Below are positions 44,635-55,951 of a stretch of DNA of 64,000 nucleotides, piece by piece. The stretch spans positions 28,172-92,171 of the forward strand of contig BAAFSQ010000008.1 in NCBI GenBank assembly GCA_054661495.1. Direction: 5' to 3'. The stretch is from Zygophlyctis sp. KS116. Lineage: Eukaryota; Chytridiomycota. Both the position numbers and the translations under genes were made by a program. Numbering within the stretch: the stretch's first letter is position 1; the number at the start of each line of letters is the position of its first letter. The notes below the pieces were generated by a model. The model ran no database searches, was not told where the DNA came from, and was given only the letters and a program-made list of their open reading frames with translations.

Positions 44635-44771
44635 CTCTTTTATGTTTTAACCGTCTTTTCTTTACTAAAACTGATGAAACTTTAAATCTTTATTTTGGGA
44701 GTTTAGTTTTGATGAGATTCAAAAAAAAACACGTCCGATCGCGCGGCTGTATTCGGAAAAAAGAAAGGTAA

Positions 44772-44779
44772 GAAAAAAA
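44772..44779 (-). terminator. RNA polymerase III terminator of tRNA-Ser
   Basis: A run of seven T on the minus strand lies three bases after the tRNA 3' end, the normal Pol III stop signal. Confidence 0.8.
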
Positions 44780-44781
44780 TA

Positions 44782-44863
44782 CGACACCTGTGAGATTTGA
44801 ACTCACGCTCCCAAAGGGAAATGGCTTAGCAGGCCATCACGTTAACCACTCCGTCAAAGTGTC
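44782..44863 (-). tRNA. tRNA-Ser (anticodon GCU)
   Basis: Read on the minus strand, the gene runs from G1 at 44863 to discriminator G at 44782 (82 nt, no intron). The acceptor stem GACACTT pairs with AGGTGTC with one G-U. The D-loop has AGTGGTTAA. The anticodon stem is ATGGC/GCCAT with loop CTGCTAA, giving anticodon GCT for AGC/AGT serine codons. A long variable arm (TTCCCTTTGGGAGC region) and T-stem GTGAG/CTCAC with TTCAAAT complete a type II tRNA. Confidence 0.96.
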
Positions 44864-45005
44864 TTGATGACTCCAGAATTTTGCAACTCATTATATACCA
44901 TTATTAATTTGACATGTTAATGAATCTGACACTTAATTATTGGTTATTTTGAACACTTCAGCCAATGTAAAATAAAAATAACGACGTATTTTATAATTTT
45001 TTATA

Positions 45006-45888
45006 TTAATTTTGCGTATTCATTTCCAAGAGTTTGACTGATAAATCTTTAATAACTTGATTCTTCAATCCCAGTTGCTTTTTAAGATCGTCAATTTGAT
45101 CTAGATATGAAATATTTGATATATGAAGAGCAGGTAATGATAATTCTTTAGAGTTATCTCGATCAAATCGCGTAGCTTGCATTAATATCAATGAATAATA
45201 CCTCTCAGCTTTTGTTCCAGTTCATACATCCTGGCAGAATATTCTGATCTTTGTTGGTTCATTTTAAGTTTAAGTAATTGAATCTGTTGTTCAGATGTTC
45301 GATTTAAATTCAGATTTTGTTGCGTTAATTCCTCAACTTGCTTCTCGAGCGCAGATATATCAGGCGCCTCACCAATCAGAGTTTTTTGAGAAGATAATCT
45401 GTTATCCATCTCACTCTTTCTTAAATTTAACATATCCTGTCTTAATACAGCATGCGATTCCTGTAATTCTTCATGATTTTTGGTTAAAAGTTGCAATCGT
45501 TTCCGTGTTTCTTTCAGTTCACTTTTTAAAATCTATCCATTTAATAAAAATCTATCCATACATTTTCATCATCTTTGTTGGCTCTTTCATTATCCAGATT
45601 AAGCTGAAGATCTGCCTCTAGTGCGTTTTGGAAGTCATCTTCATCATCGTCATTCACATGGCTAGTCCAATTTGGCGTATCATTTGATGATGGATTTTGC
45701 TGGACTCTTGGGATTATTGCCGGCAATGCTGCTTGATTAGATAGCGCAATTCTTAAAGGAGGAAGGACTTCTGTAGCCTTATTTGGTGCTACTTCTAATT
45801 CACCAGTCTTCAATTCTTCCAAGACTGCCGGTATTTCAGGCAAAACTTTGGTTGATGTTTTCCTTCCTTTGGATATTGATGATCCCAT
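45006..45888 (-). CDS. N-myristoylated coiled-coil protein, function unknown
   Basis: Exons 45888-45562, 45532-45202 and 45175-45006 (introns 29 and 26 nt); 275 aa. The start MGSSISKGRKT fits an N-myristoylation site with a following basic patch; the open frame upstream of this ATG has a longer alternative that I did not use. An acidic stretch (NDDDEDDFQNALEADLQL) precedes coiled coils covering ~110-275 (LKSELKETRKRLQLLTKNHE). No known domain recognised. Lies 113 bp downstream of the WOPR gene on the same strand. Confidence 0.75.
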
Positions 45889-46001
45889 AATGAAAATATA
45901 TTTGTGTCCGAAAACGATTTTGATCAATGATGTTCGGAAAGAATCTCTAAAAACAAATGTATTAGTGCAAACTGAAAACGATTTTATATTTAACAGAGTC
46001 A

Positions 46002-47279
46002 TCAGTCCCGAACAAGTGTCATGACACTATCATCATCTGGATGTTCATCAAAAGATGACAAATTGACATTTATATGATCACCATCCATCAACATTGGAAA
46101 ATTCACAGGAGTCACTTTTCCTTGGGGACCAATGAGAATAAACTTGTACAAATTTGAAATATGAAAAGTTTCAATTGCAAGCTGTTCTAAATCCTAAAAG
46201 TTTAAAAAATAAATTTTACCTTGAACAAAGAAGGTATTCCAACAGTCGCCATATCAGAATCACTTGATTCCGGATGAACTTTTCGTAGAGTTATATAACC
46301 ATCGTTATTATTTAAGCCTTCTACAGAGACGTCTGCATCAGTTAAATTGTCAACAAGGTCATTTAAATCTCCTGAAATTCCAAAATCTGCAGCTAATTGT
46401 TTCATTGCATCAATTGGATACTGATCCTCTTTTTCACGTTTTCTACGAGCTGGACGTACAGTCCCAAATGAAGGTGAGTCTCTGCTAGGTCCATGTGAGC
46501 GTAATCTTAGTTTAGAAGGATCTAATAGCTTGTCAGAAATTTTGACGTTTGGAAATATGACACTAGGAGTAGCCAAACTTCCTTTGGACACATCATCTTC
46601 ATAATAGTAATTTATCTAATTAATTAAAAAAATATTTTTCATACCACATGCCAAGTGTTATCATCTACAATAATAGCAAATGTTTTCTTTAAAAGCCCGT
46701 CGTCTTTAATCATTGAAGCCAAATCTTTTCAATTTAAAAGATAGAAAACATACCAGCATCCATTTGTTTTTTTGAAAGTGACCTCTTTTCTACAACTTCT
46801 TTGTAAACTAAAAAATGCCCATGTACTCTTGATTTTGACCACGCCAACCCATCAGTCCATCGCCTCATTGGTTGGAGATCCTTATCCTTTTTCAAAGCTG
46901 TTGAAAGCCCATCAGAGTTTTTGGTCTTTGAATGTGATTCTATAAATGCAAATATTGATCCTGAACGGATTGCCTGCCTTTCAAAGAGAGTTAGCCGCCT
47001 ACTAACCAGAGATAATTTATCTTCCAAGCACTGCTGTATGATTATAAGCGGATCTATCAGGTCTCCTAGATATCCATAGGCTGTCTCTGCATGAATAGGA
47101 CCATGTGAACCAACAGAAGCAGAGTGTACAGTATCTGTAGGTGATTGTGGAACAGATATAATAGCTGAGGAGTGATCAGAATGGCTATTGCTCAAATAAT
47201 CATTTGGAACGGATGGTTGTCCGATTGGACTTCCTTGAGCCATATTTAAAAAGTTTAAATTCTGAGAAGATTCTTGCAT
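46002..47279 (-). CDS. WOPR-domain transcription regulator (Gti1/Pac2/Wor1 family)
   Basis: Fungus-specific DNA-binding family controlling morphological switching. Exons 47279-46754, 46724-46645, 46615-46220 and 46193-46002 (introns 29, 29, 26 nt); 397 aa. First WOPR half: GSIFAFIES, MRRWTDGLAWSKSRVHGHFL, VYKEV. Second half from exon 2: GLLKKTFAIIVDDNTWHVIN, YYYEDDV. The two halves are separated by a short linker as in Gti1/Pac2. ATG at 47279 (or 47243); an ATG at 47342 would overlap the upstream lipase coding sequence. Only 25 bp after that gene's stop. Confidence 0.9.
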
Positions 47280-47304
47280 CGTCAAAAAGTTTAAATTTTT
47301 CGCC

Positions 47305-49234
47305 TCAGAAAGCCCTACGCCTAGATGCAGAATGGATTTCATGCCGACGCTTCCGCACTAAATCAACTTGATCAACCCGGTCAAGAGAGGGCCATTCTGA
47401 CCCTTGGTTAAATAATTCTTTCATCCATTCGGCAGAGAGTTTAGTAGCCTCTACTGCCATAGGAAGAATTCCAGACATGAGGAGAAATCCATGGGATATT
47501 CCTTCCAGAATTTTGACTCTTACTCCCCGAGCTTTCTTTCCATTCTTCTTGAGAGCTGTACGTAGACGAGATGAAAATATCATGGTATCATCAACAAAGG
47601 GATCTTTTTCACCAGTGAGAAAGAATGTCGGGGGAAATTCACGTAATAGCTCTTCTGGAGTTAAAACTGGAGAAAGGAAATAGTCTGAATCAAATCGTAA
47701 ATGAAGAGGAGAAGAACCAAGATACAAGACCAACATGGCTCGCATTACTATAAAATTATGAAACTTTGATACCTTCAGGTTGAAGAATTCGATCATTGAA
47801 ATAGCTCATTCGGCTAGTCATACTTAATTCAGTTGGTATTTCCTTTGAGGCATTTCTATCCATACCAAACGAATGCCTTCGACGTTTTTCTTTCAAAAAT
47901 AGATTTATCAACTTGAGATACCAAGAATCAGATCTATCAACTTCATCTTTTAAAACGTAAATTTCTCGAGGTGATTCAGCAACTGAATTTTAATATAAAT
48001 TAGGTATTACCAGCTAGAGGAGAAGTCAGGGAAATCCTTGAACGTGAATGTGCGATTGCTGAAAGTGGTTTTTCAGTATTTGTATTGAGAATCGCATGTT
48101 CTTCTGGTGTCATCCTATAGTTGAGTAATTCAAAAATACCAGCAAGCCATATCTAATGATAAACAAGGATATAAAAATAGATTTCCACAAGGAAGAGGAA
48201 TGTTGAATTCTTCAGAAAGTAAACACTTGTTAATTACACCAATAGCTATATTTGCACCTCTTTTAGTTAAATTTTTTGAACTCTTACGCAGAATCTCCAG
48301 CAAAAATAATTTTAATTGGATCTCTCTTTGGACCAAGTTGTTTTCCATATGCATCCTTGAAATACCATCCAGTGAGACCTAAGACCTCTCCATTTGATTC
48401 AACAATAGATCTATATGCATCAAATACTTCTTCAATAGCCCATGGATATGGGTGTTCCGGAGCTTTACCATAATTGATTGATACAATTGGAATTCTACTT
48501 AGGGATCTTGCCCATCCTGAAGTATAATCATCATGTGCCTCTGGGGGCATTGTCACAAATCCACCTCCTGGTACTTGGAAAACTAATTTATCAACTGTAC
48601 GACATTGAATCATTGGCACAGAACAGTATAACCGTGCAGCAATTTTTCCCTTTGGAACATTTGGGAAAGAAGTTGGAGATTCTATTTCTGGTCGAGGAAT
48701 AAAAATATTATCCCTTACAGCCAAATATCCCCTATCAAAATAAGTCACTAGTCTAATATAAGGATTCAGAGTTTTCTCCCAAGAAATTCGTAACATGTCA
48801 ATTGTAGTACATGCTCGGTATTTCCTAACTTTTTCATCGGCAGCCTCTGAATCAAATAAGTAAAGGAAAGAAAACACCAAAGATAGAATATCTCTGAGCC
48901 ACTTTGGCCTAATATTCATGGCCGTTAAAAAACCAGCGTCCAATGAGGTTAAAATCCAAGTTACTCTATAAAAACTGTGAGTATACATTCTTGCAAGTGG
49001 TTCGGGTGCATTTAAAAATGTTAAAAGGAAAAAGTTCCTGCATACATAAGTGACCAATAGAGTTGTTGTTATGATCTTCCATGGGGGAAATTTAGACAAG
49101 AATGTATTTAGTCTTGATAGCCTTTGCAATGGAATTTTATCTAATTTAAGTGCTTGTGTTCCTGCCAAGATCGTCAATAGAATCTGTATTCTCTGCCATC
49201 CAGGTGACGGTCTGCCAGCCAGGTGATCCAACAT
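47305..49234 (-). CDS. hormone-sensitive-lipase-family alpha/beta hydrolase
   Basis: Esterase/lipase of the HSL class. Exons 49234-48288, 48259-48140, 48114-48011, 47982-47773 and 47747-47305; 607 aa. Oxyanion-hole motif is PGGGF in FQVPGGGFV, where most family members have HGGGF. Then VSINYGKAPEHPYPWAIEEV, nucleophile GDSAGAN (restored across the first intron), acid FFLTGEKDPFVDD and histidine GISHGF. N-terminal ~300 residues contain hydrophobic helices (WKIITTTLLVTYVCRNFFLL) suggesting membrane association. A basic/Ser insert (~345-440) is typical of fungal steryl acetyl hydrolase-like members. Substrate unknown. Confidence 0.88.
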
Positions 49235-49268
49235 TCAAACTCAAACCCTCAAACGGCAATCTGAAATT

Positions 49269-51967
49269 CTATATTATTGTTCCTAGACTCGCACCAACTT
49301 GAATAATCGTCTCCATGCATTTTTCACTATTGTCTAATAGGTCCTTGTCAAAGGAAATACGACCATTCTGGAATAATAAAAGAATTGTTGATCCCCCAAA
49401 AGCAAAATAACCGTGTTCATCCATCCTATCATTAATATATTACACTCACCTTTTAATTTGACCATTTGACTTGGTTAATACAATACTTCCCACAAACATG
49501 GCTCCTACAGCAACGAGTACAACTTTTCCAAACTGATCAGAGTTTATAACAGTTACAGTTCGTAAATTCTCAGTATATACATCAACAGAAGTTCTCACAA
49601 CCATTGAATTCACTGTGAAATAAGTTCCTTCGATTCTCCTAATACTTTCTACTGATCCATCGACTGGAAAGTGAAAGCGATGGTAATCTTGGTGTGAAAA
49701 TGAATATTTTACCTTGAGGTGCTAGTCGGCATATGGCAATAGAACTTTCGTCAAATTCATCTGCTAACGACTCATCTTCAAGCAAATTAGGCAAATTGAA
49801 GCAAGAGCCTTTAATCCACAGATTTGTACATTTTGAAATTGAAGGAAATACAGTGATTCGACAGTCAGCAGGAGAAACAGCTATATTCTAGTGTCAATGA
49901 AAATGAAATTATACAGAATCATGAGGGCTCGACAATGTTCTTGCATCTTCTTTTAACTTTCTAAAAAAGAACTCATTAAAGTTATTGAAATTTTCAACTG
50001 GTTCAAGCACTAAATTTTAAAAAAAGGTTAATATATACCTTCTTCCATATTTAATTTATGATAATTGATAAATGTTTGAATGTATGATTTACTTTTAGGA
50101 TCGTTAAATTTCATTCCCTGCTTTACTGTTAGACCTCTCAAGACTCGTTTTATGGCTTTAGTGTCGATAATCGTTCTTGATCCATAAAATTGGAAAAGTA
50201 AACGGATTCCAAGCCTGATATACATTGGAATTTTTTCTTCAACTAGTTTTCCTGTCAATCTGTCATAACATTGAATCTGTCCTCCACTAATTCTTCCAGA
50301 TGCTTTTTGAGTAACTCTATTAATTATTTTTGTAATCCATTTTTGAGAGGTGTACGTTTCTGCAAGAAATCCACCCAAAAGCAAGCTATCCAGTCTTGAA
50401 TAATCTTCCAAAGAACAAACAGAAATATGTGAAATAATTTCCAAATCAAAACCTTCATCTAATGTTTTTGAACATAAAGGACAAAACTTAATTTGACATA
50501 GCCTTTCTGTAGTCTGACTGCTATATTGCTGATTTGTAACCGAAAAATCACCAGCACGAGTTTCAACAGTTTCCGAGTCACTATACATTTTCTTTTCTAA
50601 TTTTTGATGAATTTGTTCAAAAGTCAATCTTGTCTCCAAAGCTGATGTATCTTCAGATGAAAAAATCATCTCGATACTTTCATCAGTAAACGTTGATCCA
50701 ATAGAATCAAGCATTGTAGTAAATTCCACTCTATTCAAAGCAAAAGATCCGTCACTAGGAATTAAAATACCTTTAATACCTATCAAATGCTCTAGATAAT
50801 TTAATCCAAAAATTTCTTCGAACCGCTACTAGTAAGCGATATAAATTTACCCTTGTATGATATAAAAGAACTTTGCATAATTAATGATCCTGGTGATAAA
50901 TTCTACTTTTTTAAATAAAAATTAAATACAGTTGATTCTGAACAAGAAATATCCAATTCACAAACCTCAAAATTACCTTTTTTTTTAAAATTAAAAAAAA
51001 CCTTACTTATTTCATTCTCCATTAATGGTTTATTTTCACATTTATGAATCAAATCTTTTAATTGTATTTTTACAGTTGCCAATGGATCATGAGGCAAAAA
51101 ACTAGAATTTTCAAATATTGCTATTGAAATTTCAGAATTTCTTTCATACTCTAAATCCATGACAACCACATCTAAACCTTCCATTAAATCATCTTCAGAA
51201 TATTGTAAAAACCGCGTCTTGTAAAAATTATTCCTTGTAATTTTTAATTTTACAAGTTACCTTGAATACAAAAGCGCCAATAAATCATCTTTTGAATCTT
51301 TTAAATTTTGAAAAACTTGAATTAACCTTTTTAAACTTACATTTTATCCTTAAAATCCCTTTTAAAGACTTTAAATCACTTTTTACAAAATCATTTTCTG
51401 TAGAATCCACCTCTGGACTTGACACTACCTATTTTCAATTAAGAGTAAATTACTTGATTAGACTCTGCATGTTCTTCAATTTCTTCAATAACTAAAGACT
51501 CTACTAACTAGTTAAATTCTAGATAAAAATACCAATTTTCCTAGAATTTTTCCCTGCCCACTTGTCATTAAAAGTGTGAAACAATTTCTGAAACTCCCTT
51601 GATGGCTCTTCCAAGAACCCCAATCTTAATTTAATCGCCCAAGATTGCCCCAGAGTTGAATAATACTTTGGCCTTGACTCTGAGAATATAGAATTTGCAA
51701 TTTCTAGCAATTGAAAAACAGGAAATTCAATTTCACCAATGAGTTCTGATCTAAATATTCCTTTAGAGTATAATCTGAATAATAAAACTGAATCTAGTAC
51801 ACTTGGAGCAATTAAAAAGTTGAATTCTGATTTTTTCCTCAACTTTCCCTTGAATCTCTGATCTCCTAATTTGCAAGTAAAATATACATTCTTGTCTGGA
51901 ATATCTCTTCCTGAAATCACTAATTTTAGACTATAAAAATACCATGAATTCTAAACAAGGAATTCAT
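49269..51967 (-). CDS. PSD2: phosphatidylserine decarboxylase, PSD2 type (C2-C2-PSD)
   Basis: Makes phosphatidylethanolamine from phosphatidylserine outside mitochondria. About twelve exons from 51967 to 49269; 792 aa. Two C2-like domains (HVISGRDIPDKNVYFTC; DVVVMDLEYERNSEISIAIF), then an EF-hand-like region, a CxxC zinc pair (CPLCSKTL) and the PSD core: MYIRLGIRLLFQFYG, ENFNNFNEFFFRKLK, SPADCRITVFPS, DYHRFHFPVDG, KVVLVAVGAMFVGSIV. The self-cleavage site is FGGSTILLLF, with serine as the pyruvoyl precursor. The exon junction near 50792-50850 is ambiguous: donors at 50850 (gtaaat) and 50823 (gttcga) both keep frame. Stops 34 bp before the lipase start. Confidence 0.93.
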
Positions 51968-52022
51968 TAAACACTTCCTGCGCCAAGAGTTTTTTAGATT
52001 TGACTAATAAATTTTACTTGAA

Positions 52023-52388
52023 ATGGGAACAGTCAGAGCTAGAAAGAGAAATCGTCATAGAGATATCAAGAGATCTTGTAAAACAAAGGCATTTAGAAAG
52101 GATTTGGATCAAATCGCTCTAAATATTTTAAATCCGCCAGTCATTGAATTAGATCCTGATCTTCCTGGACTGGGACAATTCTTATGCATTCATTGTGATG
52201 TATTCTATGCAACTCAAAAAGACTTGAATACTCATACTAGTTCAAAGGTTCATAAGAGGAGACTCAAGGCTTTGAAAAATCCTTATACTCTGGAAGAGTC
52301 TATGGCCGCTGGGGGATTGGGAGTGGATAATGGGATAAAGTCATGGAGTGGAAGTGATTTTTATAAGGCTGTTTCTTCTGCAACTTGA
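52023..52388 (+). CDS. BUD20: Bud20/ZNF593 60S export factor
   Basis: Zinc-finger shuttling factor for 60S pre-ribosome export. Single exon, 121 aa. MGTVRARKRNRHRDIKRSCK, then DLPGLGQFLCIHCDVFYATQ, LNTHTSSKVHKRRLKALKN, PYTLEESMAAGG: the C2H2 finger and flanks of Bud20. Diverges from the PSD gene with 55 bp between starts. Confidence 0.95.
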   Translation: MGTVRARKRNRHRDIKRSCKTKAFRKDLDQIALNILNPPVIELDPDLPGLGQFLCIHCDVFYATQKDLNTHTSSKVHKRRLKALKNPYTLEESMAAGGLGVDNGIKSWSGSDFYKAVSSAT

Positions 52389-52525
52389 TCTGTCTTATCA
52401 CCAGTCTGATGATCTCTTTAAAGATCTCTTTAAAAAGATTTATTCTAGGATAAAGATCTAATCTAGGATAGTAGTATAGTTGGGTTTAAAAATAAATCAT
52501 TTTCTAAGAATAGGCTAGACAAATT

Positions 52526-53972
52526 ATGAGAATCTTTGCACTGGTATTACTGAGAATAGTCTCTAGTGTAATAGTTACTACAGATCTGTATAGTACTTGT
52601 AAGGGAGTGTATGGGCCAGTCATGACTAGTAATAAGAATGGGAATATTAAAGTTGATTTGACAAATACAGCGCAGATTATTATTTATAATATTCTAGATT
52701 CTGATAAGTTGCCAAAGGATCAATTGGGAGAGTGGAATGTTTGTAATGATGAAAAGATCAAGGAGAAACAGTGCTCTCAAGAAAATAGAGGAACTGTTGT
52801 TTTGTCAAACTTAAATTCTGATTATCCAATTGGGAATTATATTAGGAATATTACTCATGCAGAACCAATATTATATACTGTTGGAGCTACTGGAATGTAT
52901 TGTGTAGATTATATCTCTCCAGAAATTCGTAGTCTAGTGATAACGATTGAATTTAATAACTCTTATGGAAATCTTCCAGGGTCTTTATATGCTACAATTC
53001 CATTTTTTACTACAATGACTGTAATTTATGCTCTTTTATGTTTGGCATGGTTTTATGGTTCATATAAAAATTCTAAAGAGTTGTTACCAATTCAGAAATT
53101 TATAAGTTATACTCTAGGATTTTTAGTGGTGGAATATTTTATGAATTTACAGCTATTTCAGGACTATAATAGGACTGGGGAGTTGAGTAAAAGTTTATTA
53201 TATATTTCTACAATTTTAAGTGCTGGAAGAAATTCAATTTCTTGGTTTATGCTTTTAATTGTATCTTTAGGATATGGGATTTGGAGGCCATCATTAGGGA
53301 AAGCAATGTATTTTTGTATTGCTTTAGCATTGACGAATTTTGTTGCTGGTTGTGCTTATAGTATTTTTGGTCTTGGAGGTCCTGATGTTGATGAATATGC
53401 ATTATTGATAACTTTACCTCTGTCATTGACTATATCTTTATTTTATTCATTTTCACTTAATGCACTTCAAATTACAATCAAGACTCTGTCAAATGCAAAA
53501 CAAAAGGTTAAGCTGGAAATGTATAGATCAATTACAAAGATTTTAGGATTTTCTATATTTATGGCTATGGGAGTAATTGTTTTGAATGCAGTAATTTTAA
53601 ATTTAATTTATTTATTAGGTATATTTGGCTAAAAGAAACGAACCAAGTATCTTACCATACTTGTGGAAATGGAGATGGATGATGCTTGATGGATTATTTC
53701 ATATAGTGTATTTTGTAGTATTCTCTGGAATAGCTTTACTATTCATGCCTACCTCAAATAATCAAAGATATGGAATGACTGAAATGATGCAAGATGATGT
53801 TGATGACGTGGAGCAGTTTGGTCTCGAGGTAGTTCATGGATTGGACGATTCGGATGATGATGAAGATGTTATAAAATGGGTGCAAGAAAATGTATTACTT
53901 AGTGATAAAGAAATGGAAAAGATGGAGGATGAGGAAACTGCGACAGAGTTTGAAATTAGGCAGCTAGTGTGA
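52526..53972 (+). CDS. PTM1: PTM1/GPR107-type GOLD-domain seven-helix protein
   Basis: Golgi/endosomal seven-transmembrane protein of the lung-7TM/GOST family (yeast Ptm1, human GPR107/TMEM87). Exons 52526-53590 and 53619-53972 (28-nt intron); 472 aa. Signal peptide, luminal GOLD-like domain with paired Cys, then seven helices beginning FFTTMTVIYALLCLAWFYGS. The exon-2 helix (LDGLFHIVYFVVFSGIALLF) is needed for the seventh segment; it is followed by MPTSNNQRYGM, the family signature, and an acidic cytosolic tail. Splicing at 53591 avoids an early stop. Confidence 0.92.
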
Positions 53973-54374
53973 TTTAGCAAGTTTAACGTCCCGAAAGATA
54001 TTTTTAAGATCTCATAAAACTATGACTGGTCAATTATCATTGAGTTTCTTTTGAATCCATACCATGACTTCTTGTATGGAGAGGCGTACATTCCATGATG
54101 AACTTCAAAGATAGAATCATAGTTATACTTAATATTGGATCATTGTTCGATATCCAGTGGATCTGTTTGCTTGATTTTACCCAGATCTTCAAACATGATT
54201 ATTGTTTATGTCATCAATCGGGATAATACATTGTTCTAATTGATCAGAATTGGAATATGTTGAAGAACAGAGCTACGTCACTCAAGAAACGTCATCTGAA
54301 TGATGTATCGGAAGATTCATCGTTAGAAAATAGATTATAACTCTTTGACCACTTTATTTCAACAGAATATATTG
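53973..54374. other. 402-bp intergenic region, longest in the window
   Basis: Lies between the PTM1-like stop and the GT61 start, both on plus. I see no tRNA and no convincing exon. A minus-strand ATG near 54196 opens only 18 codons (MFEDLGKIKQTDPLDIEQ), followed after a stop by a 35-codon open stretch; no splice signal joins them. AT-rich with ordinary promoter composition. Confidence 0.5.
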
Positions 54375-55781
54375 ATGTCTCGATCGATAAAGCGATGGAT
54401 AAGGAACCTTTTGATTTTATTAATAATTTTCACTTTTACATCCTTTCTCATTGCATCTCTGATTGTAGAAAATGGTAAGCAAAATGCTAATGCCGCAACA
54501 ATATCTCCATTATCCCGTACAAATTTACTAAACAGATCTTCGGATGAATGGCTTCCGATTAAAGTCAATCATTGTTTAAAAGGAATGCATTTTCTCTCTG
54601 CGCCATGCGTAAAAGATCGACATCCTAATTCAAATTTGGTAGTTGCGGAGGAGTTGATATACTGTGCCTTTCGCATTAAAGTACCAGAATTCGTAAATCA
54701 GTATCAAAAGAACCAATGGATAGTGAATATGAGAGAATTAGAACGAATGAAGATTAGTAAAAATCAAGAATGGGCAAATTATCCTAGCGTTCATGGACAG
54801 AACTTGATTTTTGAAAATGCGATTTATAGAGGATCACCACCTGCAGATAGTTGGTCTGATCAAGCATGCATGGGAGTAGCAGCATCAGCGCTTGATTTTT
54901 TTAAAAAAACCATTCCAGAGAACATGACAGAGTTAATTGAAAACGCTGTCAATCATTTGGTGATTGCAACGACACCTGACTCTTGGAGTTTTCAGCATTT
55001 CTTGGACAGAGTGACTATCGTTTGGAGTCAAGCTTTACTATCTATTGCTGAAAATGATCGACATAATGTGACCGTTCTGTCAGGATCTCCTCCAACAGAT
55101 TCAATCGTCTACCCCATTTATAATCGCATGGGCGTCAGAAAACATTTGCACAATGTAGAATCTATCACTGCTAAATACATTCATTTTTCATGCAAAGCTC
55201 CATTAGTTCACCCTTTTACTACTCAAAGATTGAATGATTTAATGGCTATTAATCAGAGATTTACTGACGACAATATCAAAGATTCTAAAAGGAACACTAT
55301 AATGATGATGCCAAGAGGAACCGAGAATGAGCATAATGGTGGAAGGTCTATACTTAATCAAACACAGCTTAATGATGCCATCATTCAATTAATTCATCAG
55401 AGAAAAAAGAATGAAACTTTCCTCATTTTTAATGCCGAAAACTATAATTCACTTGACGAGATACTCAATATCATGTCTGGAGTCAAAGCTATTATATCTC
55501 CTCATGGAGCAGGATTATACAATGCACGTTTTGCACATATTGATACTTTAGTTTTAGAGGTGATGCCAATCTCTGAAGGTAAAATTAATAGACCTCCAGT
55601 GTTTTGGGAACAATCAAGACTATTAGAGCAAAAATATGCCATATACCTAGCTGAAGCTGTTAATTCAAATGAAGACATGAAGATTACTGATATTGATGAG
55701 TTTATCAAATTTTTGAATGATCAGTTGGATGACCCAAAGTCAATAGTATTGGAAAAGTCTTATGACTATGTGGCAGAATAA
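54375..55781 (+). CDS. GT61 (DUF563) glycosyltransferase
   Basis: Type II membrane glycosyltransferase, probably adding xylose or related sugar in the Golgi. Single exon, 468 aa. ATG at 54375 (upstream frame starts only at TTG): short cytosolic RSIKRWIRN then signal anchor LLILLIIFTFTSFLIASLIV. Catalytic domain with LIFENAIYRGSPP..., and the GT61 signature IISPHGAGLYNARF, then FWEQSRLLE. Several N-x-S/T sites in the luminal part. Family firm; donor and acceptor unknown. Confidence 0.88.
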   Translation: MSRSIKRWIRNLLILLIIFTFTSFLIASLIVENGKQNANAATISPLSRTNLLNRSSDEWLPIKVNHCLKGMHFLSAPCVKDRHPNSNLVVAEELIYCAFRIKVPEFVNQYQKNQWIVNMRELERMKISKNQEWANYPSVHGQNLIFENAIYRGSPPADSWSDQACMGVAASALDFFKKTIPENMTELIENAVNHLVIATTPDSWSFQHFLDRVTIVWSQALLSIAENDRHNVTVLSGSPPTDSIVYPIYNRMGVRKHLHNVESITAKYIHFSCKAPLVHPFTTQRLNDLMAINQRFTDDNIKDSKRNTIMMMPRGTENEHNGGRSILNQTQLNDAIIQLIHQRKKNETFLIFNAENYNSLDEILNIMSGVKAIISPHGAGLYNARFAHIDTLVLEVMPISEGKINRPPVFWEQSRLLEQKYAIYLAEAVNSNEDMKITDIDEFIKFLNDQLDDPKSIVLEKSYDYVAE

Positions 55782-55951
55782 CTCTGGTAAAAAGGATTAT
55801 TCTCAAAAGATATTTATTTTAGATTCGTAATACTAACTAATTAAAAAAATCATTCAAGTTAAATCTAGATATTGAGTAGCGTTTCATGCAACAAATCATG
55901 TGCGGCAGTTTGTTTAATTTTGCCAGTGGCGTAAAGTTTGGATAAATAAAT

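Noticed and set aside
44640-44781. Transposon or rDNA fragment near the tRNA
   Set aside because: No terminal repeats, transposase frame or rRNA pattern found; ordinary AT-rich flanks.
47280-47342. WOPR start at ATG 47342
   Set aside because: Would overlap the last codons of the lipase on the same strand; ATG 47279 lies just after that stop and keeps the full domain.
54040-54200. Possible small minus-strand gene in the 402-bp gap
   Set aside because: Short open stretches (18 and 35 codons) separated by a stop with no splice signal; no similarity recognised.
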